Positions 1 through 7,943 of a stretch of 23,483 nucleotides of DNA are shown one piece after another. Every line of letters starts with the position of its first letter. Position 1 is the stretch's first letter. A program made the position numbers and the translations under genes. The notes beneath the pieces were generated by a model. It ran no database searches. It worked only from the letters and a program-made list of their open reading frames with translations, and was not told the DNA's origin. Origin of the DNA: JAYRWN01 sp041917975 (GTDB lineage Bacteria > Bacteroidota > Bacteroidia > Chitinophagales > Saprospiraceae); contig JAYRWN010000036.1 of assembly GCA_041917975.1 (NCBI GenBank), positions 1-23,483 on the forward strand, given 5' to 3'.

Positions 1-1143
1 ACCTGTGCGGTAAAAACATATATCATCTATATAGTAAGTATTATTACTATTGGTATAAATATTAACCGCACCTAAGGTTTTACTCTTTGAAACTTTATTT
101 TGTATATTTCCCAAAGAAAATTGCCAACTGTTGATATATTTACCATTAATAAATAATTCAACCCGGTCCTCATCTATATCAACTATCTGCGTTACCGAAA
201 TCCACTCATCCTGAGCATAAGTAAAGTCAAATAATTTTTTATTCTCCCCCTCAACAAAACCTGACTTATTAGTGGCAAACTGGACAGTATACGCCCAATG
301 ATTACCCGAAGAATTGTGTTGTAAATTATACACTGCTCCGCGGTTATTTGGTACAAATAATTTCCAGCTTAATCTATATCTTCCGGATTTTATGTTACCC
401 AAGGGTAATAAAATATTAGACTGCCCGGTGGAACTGGACAATTTTAATGATTTACTCCCAGTATTAGCCCTTTCGGCAGTAATAGTTCCAAAATCTCTTG
501 TCTGATCCCATCTTTGCCAAATTCTGCTCTGTGAAAGATCAAGTGGCCCAGTATTATAAACTTCAAAATTATCGTGAAAATTAAGGGGTGCGACCGAAGC
601 AGAGGTTTGGCACGCAGAAGGGCTGGTCCTGTTTAAACATCTAAAACTTATAACATAATTCCCTCTGATATTGCTGGCATAGCCGTCAACGATCAGATAA
701 TAATCATCGTTAGTTCGCAGGTAGATTGGCCCAATTTTTTCTGAAGAATTATTACCCCCAGTACTTTTCGCCATGCAAATAGATTGGTTAGAATTGTTAC
801 AGATATCTGCAGTTAAAAAAATATCCAGGTCGACCGATAAATTAGTTAATTCTATAATATACCAATCATCTTGATGAATATTTAATTTGTAAATCCGATC
901 TTCTCCAGTGAACTGATTAGGGCTCGAATGGCAGGAGTATTTAGAAATATTATAATCATTTACACCTCCAACAGTAGTACCGGATAGGCTGTAACCACAA
1001 GATAATGTTATGGCTTGATTGCAGTTTTGTCCGGTTTGTGCCATTGATTCCCAATAAAATAAACAAAACATCAATATTAATGCTTTGGTGGAAACCAGGT
1101 TTCTTGTGGAGAACAATGCTAAAAGTCTGCTAAATTGGTCCAT
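1..1143 (-). CDS. Secreted PPC / jelly-roll domain protein, 5' part (runs off the window)
   Basis: Translating the minus strand from the ATG at 1143 gives 381 codons without a stop up to the window edge, so the C-terminus is missing. Residues about 20-36 form an export signal ending in SMAQ. Residues about 40-165 resemble a bacterial pre-peptidase C-terminal (PPC) domain: Cys-rich start (CNQAITLSCG), then GEDRIYKLNI and the closing YLIVDGYASNIRGNYVISF. From about 180 a second beta domain begins with DNFEVYNTGPL and ends near YYIDDICFY, the pattern of LamG/MAM-like jelly-roll modules in Bacteroidota surface proteins. Such modules bind sugars or proteins; no catalytic residue is visible. The n-region before the signal is long (about 20 residues), so the true start could differ, but the next ATG is within the hydrophobic stretch. 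Family calls are by eye; the reading frame is secure. Confidence 0.8.
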   Translation of the reverse strand, partial: MDQFSRLLALFSTRNLVSTKALILMFCLFYWESMAQTGQNCNQAITLSCGYSLSGTTVGGVNDYNISKYSCHSSPNQFTGEDRIYKLNIHQDDWYIIELTNLSVDLDIFLTADICNNSNQSICMAKSTGGNNSSEKIGPIYLRTNDDYYLIVDGYASNIRGNYVISFRCLNRTSPSACQTSASVAPLNFHDNFEVYNTGPLDLSQSRIWQRWDQTRDFGTITAERANTGSKSLKLSSSTGQSNILLPLGNIKSGRYRLSWKLFVPNNRGAVYNLQHNSSGNHWAYTVQFATNKSGFVEGENKKLFDFTYAQDEWISVTQIVDIDEDRVELFINGKYINSWQFSLGNIQNKVSKSKTLGAVNIYTNSNNTYYIDDICFYRTG

Positions 1144-1255
1144 ATCTCAATTGTTTTAATTGTTATTTAATGTATTGTATGAAATGATTATAAAAAGGTA
1201 ACCCTTTCATTCTGTGTTTTAGAGACTACAATTTTGCTGAATGGACTCTAGAAAA

Positions 1256-1279
1256 AAAATACGCTTATGAGCGTATTTT
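1256..1279. other. Perfect 10-bp hairpin between divergent genes
   Basis: AAAATACGCT (1256-1265) and AGCGTATTTT (1270-1279) form a perfect 10-bp stem with a TATG loop. With an A-run before and a T-run in the arm it has the form of a two-way intrinsic terminator. However, the genes on both sides point away from it, so it would not end either of them. It lies 100 bases upstream of the first LuxR gene, where it could be an attenuator, a binding site, or the terminator of an unseen small RNA. An imperfect palindrome (CCCAGG..CCTTGGG, 1325-1340) lies between it and the gene. Confidence 0.5.
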
Positions 1280-1379
1280 AAACTGATAGACCTGATTTTC
1301 AAAAAACAAAAACATTTCCATTTCCCCAGGTGACCTTGGGCCCTAAACCGTCACTTAGCGTTTGAGGAATGTAATATTT

Positions 1380-2063
1380 ATGGGAAAATCAATGGATGAG
1401 CTGACCCTGCTCCAGCAGCAGAACCTGTTTATTCTGGACCGCGTCAATAACCTGCAAGGTGATTTCCACCACCTGGCCCTGGACATCCCGGGTGTATTTC
1501 ACCTTAATGATTGTCAGGATCTGCATGTCTTGGCCCTGAGTGAACAGTCGTCGGAGCATCTTGGGCTGGAAGCGCAGGAGGTGGTGGCCCTGGGCCTGGA
1601 CTATTTTGAGCATTACATGCACCCCCACACCAAACAAATCGTCATTCCTTCGTTTATGGCATTTTATCAACGCGGGGAGGTGCATAACCTGTGCACGGAG
1701 ATCCAAACCATCCGGGTGGGCCAGCACTGGGAAGATTTGATCACCGTCACCAAAATAAACCGGGAGCAGCACTACCTGCTCTCGTTATCCATTCCCGCCA
1801 CGAAAATGCACCTGAGCCGGACGTTGGCACAAGCGCTGGAAGACCGCCAGTTCATCCGCCGCCATTTCCAGCACTTTATGTCCTTGACCGCGCGTGAAAA
1901 AGAAATCCTGGGACTGGTGGCTCAAGGGCTTACCAATGCGGAGATCGGCGCCAGACTATTTATCTCCAGCCACACCGTGCGAACGCATCGCAACCGGATC
2001 TTTGCCAAACTGGAGATCAAAACGTTCCGCGAATTAATCCGTTACGCCGATAATTTTTTATAA
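1380..2063 (+). CDS. LuxR-type transcriptional regulator with PAS-like N-terminus (tandem copy 1)
   Basis: A 227-residue DNA-binding regulator. The C-terminal 60 residues are a LuxR/GerE helix-turn-helix: SLTAREKEILGLVAQGLTN, then IGARLFISSHTVRTHRNRIF. The N-terminal 150 residues have no receiver Asp pattern; the strand-rich layout around IPGVFHLND and GLDYFEHYMHP suggests a PAS-like sensor fold, which is inference. The frame stays open upstream to a TTG at 1362, but the ATG at 1380 is chosen: it has a GAGGA stretch 11 bases before it and gives exactly the same length as the next gene, with which it aligns from the start (LLQQQNLFILD). Only 14 bases separate the two genes, so they are probably co-transcribed. 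It is divergent from the secreted protein gene at 1-1143, a possible target. Confidence 0.9.
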   Translation: MGKSMDELTLLQQQNLFILDRVNNLQGDFHHLALDIPGVFHLNDCQDLHVLALSEQSSEHLGLEAQEVVALGLDYFEHYMHPHTKQIVIPSFMAFYQRGEVHNLCTEIQTIRVGQHWEDLITVTKINREQHYLLSLSIPATKMHLSRTLAQALEDRQFIRRHFQHFMSLTAREKEILGLVAQGLTNAEIGARLFISSHTVRTHRNRIFAKLEIKTFRELIRYADNFL

Positions 2064-2077
2064 ATCTAATAGACACC

Positions 2078-2761
2078 ATGGCCCAGCAGACCTTAGCCGA
2101 ACAAATCTTATTGCAACAGCAGAACCTGTTTATCCTGGATAAATTTCATCGTCAGGAAAATTTTGCGGTGTTAGCCGGGGATATCCCCGGCGTCTTTCAC
2201 ATTAATCAAAGCAGCGACCTGCAGATTCTGCAACTGAGTAAAAATTCCCGGGAACTGACCGGACTGGAAGCGGAGCAGGTGGTGGACATGGGGTTGGAGT
2301 ATTTTTCCCGCCACATGCACCCCTATACGTTGACCCACGTCTTCCCCATCTTCCACCGGTATTATGCCAGTGGCGACAGCCGCAGTGTCTGTACTGAATG
2401 GCAAACCATGTTTTTGCGCCAAAGCTGGCAGGACCTGTTGACCGTCACCAAAATCAGTCAGGATAAAACCCACCTGATCAGCATATCCTTACCGCCGGCC
2501 CAGTTGCATCTCAGCCGCGGCATCGCCCGTGCCCTGGATGACCAGGTGTTTATCCGCCAGCACTACCAAAAGTTTATGTCCCTTACCGTGCGCGAAAAAG
2601 AAATCCTCCGCCTCATCGCCGAAGGCTTGACCAACGAGCAGATCGGCGCCCAATTATTTATCTCTAGCCATACAGTACGCACCCACCGCAACCGGATTTT
2701 TAGTAAATTGGAGATCAAAACCTTCCGGGAGGTGATCAGGTATGCGGATAATTTTTTGTAG
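2078..2761 (+). CDS. LuxR-type transcriptional regulator with PAS-like N-terminus (tandem copy 2)
   Basis: Paralogue of the preceding gene and of identical length (227 residues). The last 62 residues differ at about nine positions only, and the recognition helix region ISSHTVRTHRNRIF is identical, so both proteins should read the same or very similar DNA sites. The N-terminal domain has diverged much more (for example VICTEIQT-type segment changed to SVCTEWQTMFLRQSW), which suggests that the two copies sense different signals or form heterodimers. No phosphorylation site or kinase gene accompanies them. The gene ends 12 bases before the convergent gene at 2774, with no clear terminator between them. 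Confidence 0.9.
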   Translation: MAQQTLAEQILLQQQNLFILDKFHRQENFAVLAGDIPGVFHINQSSDLQILQLSKNSRELTGLEAEQVVDMGLEYFSRHMHPYTLTHVFPIFHRYYASGDSRSVCTEWQTMFLRQSWQDLLTVTKISQDKTHLISISLPPAQLHLSRGIARALDDQVFIRQHYQKFMSLTVREKEILRLIAEGLTNEQIGAQLFISSHTVRTHRNRIFSKLEIKTFREVIRYADNFL

Positions 2762-2773
2762 AGGGGGGCGGTG

Positions 2774-3640
2774 CTAAGATTTTTTTACAAAGATATTAGA
2801 GGCAAAACGGTAACTTATACCCAGGAAAGGTCGACAAGCCCAATAATTATCATGCAGAGTATTTGCTCTGGATAAATCAGTAAACACTTGATCTTTTTTC
2901 AAATCCTTTGCTAAATCCAATCGTTGGAAAATAGAAAATCCGATGTTAAAATTGAGATTTCTTTTTACGGTAAAACCGATCCCCAATGCTGAATATACTT
3001 GGTTAATGTTTGTGTGTAACGATCCGTTTATGCTAACTCCAATTATGGATGCAGGGTGTAAATTTAGATTAAAATTTACTGACGGATAAGGTAAAAAATC
3101 GTTCCGGTCTTTGCCTTCTGTAATTTCATATCTTTGGTTTTCAACATCTTCTTCAAGGTAATAATTCTTATTATCCTGAAAAAGAAGGTAATTAAAGCCA
3201 TAGGATACATCCCATTGAGGGACGTTTCTGTTTTTTATAATAAATGTTTTGTTTTTATTTATTCCATTTATGACTGCAAGACAGGAAACCTTCAATATCT
3301 CAGATTTCCTGAGTTTAAAAGCTTTAAGTAATAATACAGTGGACTCTTGTGTCGCTTCAATTTTCCTCTTGTCATTTGGAAAGAAAAGCTCTTGGTTAAA
3401 TGGCGGCTGCTCTTCTTGATCAATACTTAAACTTACTCCTATTAATTTTATTCCTGCGGGATACTTAAGTTGCAAATCTTTTACTCCTTTTTCGAAAATT
3501 AACGTTTGTGTGTCTGGGCTATTTTCATTCAGCAAAAGAATAAAGTTGTAATTGTCAATATCCTGCCCAGATATTTCTGAGCACATCAGGCACATAAAAT
3601 ATACCTTGCTGAAATATTTTATCATTGCAAATTTTTTCAT
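2774..3640 (-). CDS. Exported hypothetical protein, probable outer-membrane beta-barrel end
   Basis: A 288-residue protein that I do not recognise as a named family. It starts with a signal-like segment (MKKFAMIKYFSKVYF, cleavage likely after EISGQ, about residue 26). The middle (60-140) is mixed and polar. The second half alternates polar and aromatic residues in short strands: WDVSYGFNYLLF, PSVNFNLNLHP, IIGVSINGSLH, LGIGFTVKRNLNFNIGFSIFQRL, ending in FLGISYRFA. This is typical of small Bacteroidota outer-membrane barrels. It is divergent from the TPR-CHAT lipoprotein gene with only 56 bases between the starts, so the two may share control, and both products are predicted to act in the envelope. 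Function unknown. Confidence 0.7.
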   Translation of the reverse strand: MKKFAMIKYFSKVYFMCLMCSEISGQDIDNYNFILLLNENSPDTQTLIFEKGVKDLQLKYPAGIKLIGVSLSIDQEEQPPFNQELFFPNDKRKIEATQESTVLLLKAFKLRKSEILKVSCLAVINGINKNKTFIIKNRNVPQWDVSYGFNYLLFQDNKNYYLEEDVENQRYEITEGKDRNDFLPYPSVNFNLNLHPASIIGVSINGSLHTNINQVYSALGIGFTVKRNLNFNIGFSIFQRLDLAKDLKKDQVFTDLSRANTLHDNYWACRPFLGISYRFASNIFVKKS

Positions 3641-3658
3641 CAGAATCGTTTATCTTTA
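3625..3658 (+). promoter_or_regulatory. Putative Bacteroidota promoter of the TPR-CHAT gene
   Basis: TTG at 3625-3627 and TATCTTTA at 3651-3658 match the -33 (TTG) and -7 (TAnnTTTG, seven of eight) elements, with start-to-start spacing of 26, as expected from their names. Transcription would begin near 3664, about 33 bases before the ATG at 3697. The -33 part lies inside the first codons of the divergent gene. Confidence 0.4.
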
Positions 3659-3696
3659 GTGAACAAAATCTAAAAAGGTAACCTCGGAATAGACCT

Positions 3697-6354
3697 ATGA
3701 AATTATTTTACCGTTTAGGTTATTGCCTTATCCCCTGTATTCTATGGATAGGTTGTCAGAATAAGGAGAACCCTCAATGGTCTGAACAGCTTCTGGTCAA
3801 GGATTCTTCCGCTCTTTACTTGCATCCGCACCGTCTCATCATTGACTCCATATTCGCTAAGCAAAAAGATCAATTAGATTCATTATGGAAAACTGACGCT
3901 TATGCCCATGATTCCCTCGCACATCGATATTTTAGGTTATCTTATATCACAAATCAACTAAATAAAGGAAACTTAACACCTGCAGAAGCCTTTCTGGAAA
4001 ACTACCCGGAAGAATTATTTACCTCATTGGGTGAGTTTGCGGTTAAGTATACATTGATAAAAGCACGATTGTGGGGCGAACAACGCAAACTGCCAGAGGC
4101 TGATTCTCTATTTGAGCGGACACTAGTCATGGCTAATCAGTATGTTGAAGGTGGGCACAGTCTGGCTTTACAAATTATTAACGCCAGGATAATCATGTGG
4201 CGATATATAGCCAACGATGCAAATAAAACCTTGCAAATCCTAAGTAAAATGGATTCAATGTTGCTACAGAGACATGATTTTTCGCGTTACCACCGGGACT
4301 ATTATTATACCTTGGCCACTACTTACCGTATCGTCGGCAAATTGGACGAGGCCTTGTCCAGTGCACTTATTCTCCGGGAGCAATTAATCAGGGAATCTAA
4401 TATTGATTCCGTATACCTGGTCGCCTTATCCAAAGTTATTGGTAACATCTACACCGATATAGGAGATCCAGTACAAGCCGGACAATACTTCCGCGAACAA
4501 ATAGACTATAATTTGTCTCATCATAAACTTAAAGCGCATGATCTCTTAAACTTTGCCATTCAATTGGCCTTATACGATAACCTGGCCATAGCCAAAGACT
4601 ACATCCATAAATCTGAGTCTTTACTTATTACTTCGGAAGATACGTTTCACTATCAACGCGTTTCGGCTTTTTACTATATGAAAAACGAAGAACATGCCTT
4701 AGCCAGAATATCCCTGGATAAAGGCATTTCTTTTCTAACTAAGCATCCTGATCAACACTTATACCCGACATTATTAACCTGGTTGGGTGAATGGTACGAT
4801 TTAAACCGCTTTCCTGACTCGGCCATTCATATTTATAGCCAAGCCATCAGTTATCGCTGTAAAGATAAAAAATTGCCCCAAATTGGAGTAGAAGATCTGA
4901 GAGATCAGGATGATATTGAATTAATTTACAGTCTGCTGATCAGAGCATTAATTGGTCAATATGAAATGACTAAAGATTATAAATTTCTTGATCAGGCCAA
5001 TAAATATACCGCGTTGATCGAGCGCCATTTTGAAACTATCGCTCTTAATTATGAGGGTATAAACCGATTAATTAATTTTCAATACTTTCACGAAACGTTT
5101 GGGTATGGTGCTCATGCAAATTTTATTAAATATAAACTGACCTCCGATTCGGTTCACCTGGTAAAATGTCTGCAATTATTAGAAAAATGCAAATCATTCG
5201 AATGGGATGCCTACAATTCTCTACTAGATATGGACCTCAGCGAGGGTGAAAAAAATATGGTTAATCAATATCGAACATATCGACAAAAAATCGTCGAAAT
5301 GGAATTTCAGGCTGAAACCAGTAGGACTGCTCATCACGTTAAGGATCTACAGCAATTACTGCATAAAAGAGATCTATGGATTCAGGAGCTTAAGGATTCT
5401 TTCCCTCGACTTCACCGCCTTTTTGAGACCCCAAATAAAAACATAGATTTTACAAAGTTTGCTAATTTTACTGATTCTTCTACACTAATCTACTTCCATT
5501 GGAACCGTTTAAGGACCTATTATTACACTTTTACGCAGAACACAGTTAAGTTAGCGTTTTATGAAAACTATAAAAGTTTAAATGATACTATAAGTGCCTA
5601 TTTAGATCTTCTTAGAAATAAAGGAAGGACCGAAAACAATATGGATACAGAGCGTTCTTATAGTCACACACTTTGGAAGAAGTGGTATCAGAATATAGAC
5701 ACTTCAATAAAAAAACTTGTCATTATTCCAGATGGTCCAATTCATAATTTGGCATTTTCCGCTTTATATTCCTATCTAAATCAGAATCAAATGGTTGGTG
5801 ATAGTTATAATGTTACGTATTCATTTAACTTAAAATCAGCTTTAAAACCTAGACCTATACCACAATATAATAGCATTTTAGCAATGGCTTATGGCAAAGC
5901 AGGCGAGAAAGAAATTTATGCCTCCTTACCAGGAACCATCCGCGAGGTAGAACAAATGCTAAAAGATTGGAAAGGTAAAAAAGTATATTATTTCAAAAAT
6001 GCCGAAGTTACCAAAGAAAATTTTTTAGAGTATGCACCAATGGTTGACGTAATTTACTTGGCTACACATGCAGAAAGTGACCCTTATAACCGTTTTAGAA
6101 ACCGCTTGGTTTTTCATGGAAAGGATGGAAGGAATGAGTATATAAATTTCAAAGATATTCTAGGTATGGATTTTAGATCTCAAACTATAATTTTAAGTGC
6201 ATGTAATTCTGGTTCCACACGATATTTCAGAGGAACAAACATTTCCATAATGTTCTATTTAAACAAGAATTTTACAACTATTAAATCACGACCAAATCTT
6301 ATTAATGATTTATTTTACGACCAAAATACGAATTTCTACATAACCTATAATTAG
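3697..6354 (+). CDS. TPR-CHAT lipoprotein (caspase-like protease), C-terminally altered
   Basis: An 885-residue protein. The N-terminus is a lipoprotein signal with Cys at 20 (ILWIGCQN), so it should be anchored in the envelope. Residues about 40-430 are helical pairs typical of TPR repeats (for example KLDEALSSALILREQL and DPVQAGQYFREQIDYN), a protein-binding scaffold. About 450-590 is a helical linker. From about 690 a CHAT (clan CD, caspase-like) protease domain follows: LVIIPDGPIHNLAFSALY, LPGTIREVEQML, then the catalytic His791 in YLATHAES and Cys836 in LSACNSG. CHAT domains normally continue for some 80-100 residues after the Cys (glycine-rich RGEG loop, SLW segment). Here only 49 follow; RYFRGTN starts the loop and then the sequence becomes an unrelated AT-rich tail. 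Neither other forward frame restores the missing part. Activity is therefore uncertain. G+C falls visibly from about 5440 on. Confidence 0.85.
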   Translation: MKLFYRLGYCLIPCILWIGCQNKENPQWSEQLLVKDSSALYLHPHRLIIDSIFAKQKDQLDSLWKTDAYAHDSLAHRYFRLSYITNQLNKGNLTPAEAFLENYPEELFTSLGEFAVKYTLIKARLWGEQRKLPEADSLFERTLVMANQYVEGGHSLALQIINARIIMWRYIANDANKTLQILSKMDSMLLQRHDFSRYHRDYYYTLATTYRIVGKLDEALSSALILREQLIRESNIDSVYLVALSKVIGNIYTDIGDPVQAGQYFREQIDYNLSHHKLKAHDLLNFAIQLALYDNLAIAKDYIHKSESLLITSEDTFHYQRVSAFYYMKNEEHALARISLDKGISFLTKHPDQHLYPTLLTWLGEWYDLNRFPDSAIHIYSQAISYRCKDKKLPQIGVEDLRDQDDIELIYSLLIRALIGQYEMTKDYKFLDQANKYTALIERHFETIALNYEGINRLINFQYFHETFGYGAHANFIKYKLTSDSVHLVKCLQLLEKCKSFEWDAYNSLLDMDLSEGEKNMVNQYRTYRQKIVEMEFQAETSRTAHHVKDLQQLLHKRDLWIQELKDSFPRLHRLFETPNKNIDFTKFANFTDSSTLIYFHWNRLRTYYYTFTQNTVKLAFYENYKSLNDTISAYLDLLRNKGRTENNMDTERSYSHTLWKKWYQNIDTSIKKLVIIPDGPIHNLAFSALYSYLNQNQMVGDSYNVTYSFNLKSALKPRPIPQYNSILAMAYGKAGEKEIYASLPGTIREVEQMLKDWKGKKVYYFKNAEVTKENFLEYAPMVDVIYLATHAESDPYNRFRNRLVFHGKDGRNEYINFKDILGMDFRSQTIILSACNSGSTRYFRGTNISIMFYLNKNFTTIKSRPNLINDLFYDQNTNFYITYN

Positions 6355-6442
6355 TGATTCAGCTATGTTCAAATCTGATAATAATCGCAGTGAATTAAAT
6401 GCATGATTTACATTTTAAAATAAATACTAAATGACCATAAAG

Positions 6443-7450
6443 TTACTCCATATCAGCATCTACATATTTTAATATAGAGTTACTTTGGCAAAAACAATTA
6501 CTATTAACAAGAAGAGTGCAACCAGAAGGAGCTTTAGCAAATATAAAACCTGAATTTGTGATAATGCCTATTAAACTATTATCATAATTAAATACTGGCG
6601 AACCCGATGATCCATCATAAACGTTCATAGTAGTATAAGCATAATTTACTGTTTTATTAATAAATATTGTGCCTTTACTCACTTTCATTTTGGAGCCAAA
6701 GGGAAATCCAATTGCAAATGGATCCCGAATATTTTGCATTGAATTAAAATTTGTTTTGTGTATTTTCTTAATTTTGTCCTTCAGCTTTAGAACTACTAAA
6801 TCCTTATTATTAATTATTTTTATTATTTTTTCGAATTTATATATACTCTCATTTAATACAATAAAATCATTATTATAAATACTATCCAAATCTTCAAATA
6901 TTATGCTATAATTAGATAAAGTAGCAGGATTTATAACTGCAATGCAATGGGCCGCCGATATTACTGTTGAATCGGATATTGCATAACTACTACATGAATT
7001 ACCTGAAATTAGAACATTCTCATCGTAGAAAATATCAGTATCACATATATTTGAAATATTATTGAATTTATCAGTAATTTTTTTAAATTGTAGCTTTGAA
7101 TATTTTGAAGATACTCTACTTATATACATACTCGGTACAATAATTCCAACATTATTTGATATTCCTGATAAAATAGGGTTTTTAGATGCCCATTCTGATA
7201 GTAAAAATATAGAATCATATCTAATACACGGCTCTATATTTTTCCATAAGTAACTATAAAACTTAGCACAATTAATATCATGTGAATTCAAAAAATATTC
7301 AACAGAATCAGGTTCTTTGTTAATTAAATTATTACAAATTAATAATCTAAAATTTGGATCATTGAAATCCATATTACTTTTATTCGATAAAAATCTACAC
7401 GAAACAAGTAAATAAAAATATAATAAAATTATTACACGCAATCTTTCCAA
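6443..7450 (-). CDS. Trypsin-like (V8/Trypsin_2-type) serine protease lipoprotein
   Basis: A 335-residue predicted lipoprotein: hydrophobic start, lipobox LLVSC with Cys18. Residues 30-140 are a helical, unrecognised segment. A chymotrypsin-fold protease follows with the complete triad: His168 in ISAAHC, Asp217 in NNKDLVVLKL, and Ser282 in YDGSSGSPVFN, the latter closest to glutamyl-endopeptidase (V8-like) enzymes. The end is Cys-rich (CTLLVNSNCFCQ). Its start overlaps the end of the upstream 163-residue gene by 19 bases, so translation is probably coupled. It converges on the CHAT lipoprotein gene with 88 bases between the stops and no clear terminator. The gene is extremely AT-rich; in 6841-6900 only 10 of 60 bases are G or C. 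Substrate unknown; processing of an envelope protein, perhaps the convergently encoded CHAT protein, is conjecture. Confidence 0.85.
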   Translation of the reverse strand: MERLRVIILLYFYLLVSCRFLSNKSNMDFNDPNFRLLICNNLINKEPDSVEYFLNSHDINCAKFYSYLWKNIEPCIRYDSIFLLSEWASKNPILSGISNNVGIIVPSMYISRVSSKYSKLQFKKITDKFNNISNICDTDIFYDENVLISGNSCSSYAISDSTVISAAHCIAVINPATLSNYSIIFEDLDSIYNNDFIVLNESIYKFEKIIKIINNKDLVVLKLKDKIKKIHKTNFNSMQNIRDPFAIGFPFGSKMKVSKGTIFINKTVNYAYTTMNVYDGSSGSPVFNYDNSLIGIITNSGFIFAKAPSGCTLLVNSNCFCQSNSILKYVDADME

Positions 7451-7923
7451 TAATTTTTATCAATATTAGTATAATTAACAAGAACATTATTTACTACCGT
7501 TCCATTAATGTAATCTAATTTATCTGAGTTAATAAAGATTCGATAATTCTCCTCAATTAAAAGTACGGTTTGCGGCTTTGAGCTATCATTAGAACATTTT
7601 ATAATACAATAATATGGAGATTGTTTAGTAATTAAGCCAGAACCCGAAGGTGGACGATCATCAGTTTGTGTATTACCTTCAGGACTTGTACATGTGTCAT
7701 CATCAGAATTTTTGCAAATACTTGTTAGGCAAAATGCATATTCCTTAGATTCATACGTGCCCCAAAGAAAATAAACTATATCACCATGTTTAAATTTTTG
7801 ATCCATAAACTCATTAATATTTGCTGGATCAATTGCTATTCTTTTATTTGTAACCGGATCGACAAATAATATTATATTATAACGGTTATATTTGAAAACT
7901 TCACCTTGAATAAATTTTTTCAT
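7432..7923 (-). CDS. Hypothetical 163-residue protein with two similar halves
   Basis: Not recognised. There is no signal peptide or membrane segment, so it is probably cytoplasmic. Two beta-rich halves (about 3-70 and 103-163) flank a polar linker rich in D, T, P and S (about 73-98). The halves can be aligned: ILFVDPVTNKRIAIDPANI with VLLIEENYRIFINSDKL, followed by GDIVYF and NNVLVNY, suggesting an internal duplication of a small beta-barrel. The first half recalls an OB-fold or cold-shock-like pattern (GEVFKYN, IAID, HGDIVYF), but this is weak. The gene starts 20 bases after the end of the membrane-protein gene and overlaps the protease gene by 19 bases, so it belongs to the same transcript. 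It is very AT-rich, like the protease gene and unlike the sigma factor gene. Confidence 0.7.
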   Translation of the reverse strand: MKKFIQGEVFKYNRYNIILFVDPVTNKRIAIDPANINEFMDQKFKHGDIVYFLWGTYESKEYAFCLTSICKNSDDDTCTSPEGNTQTDDRPPSGSGLITKQSPYYCIIKCSNDSSKPQTVLLIEENYRIFINSDKLDYINGTVVNNVLVNYTNIDKNYWKDCV

Positions 7924-7943
7924 ATTTGTATAAATTTTATTTT

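Noticed and set aside
1389..2473. Minus-strand frames of 127 and 100 codons opposite the LuxR genes
   Set aside because: Their similarity to each other merely mirrors the paralogous genes on the other strand.
1191..3683. The 13-mer TAAAAAGGTAACC occurs at 1191-1203 and 3671-3683, each ahead of a plus-strand gene
   Set aside because: A few shared 13-mers are expected by chance in 23 kb, more so in A-rich DNA. The distances to the genes differ (about 177 and 13 bases).
3697..6354. Type III-E CRISPR (Craspase) TPR-CHAT
   Set aside because: There is no CRISPR array, no Cas7-11 gene nearby, and the protein has a lipoprotein signal, which does not suit a cytoplasmic CRISPR partner.
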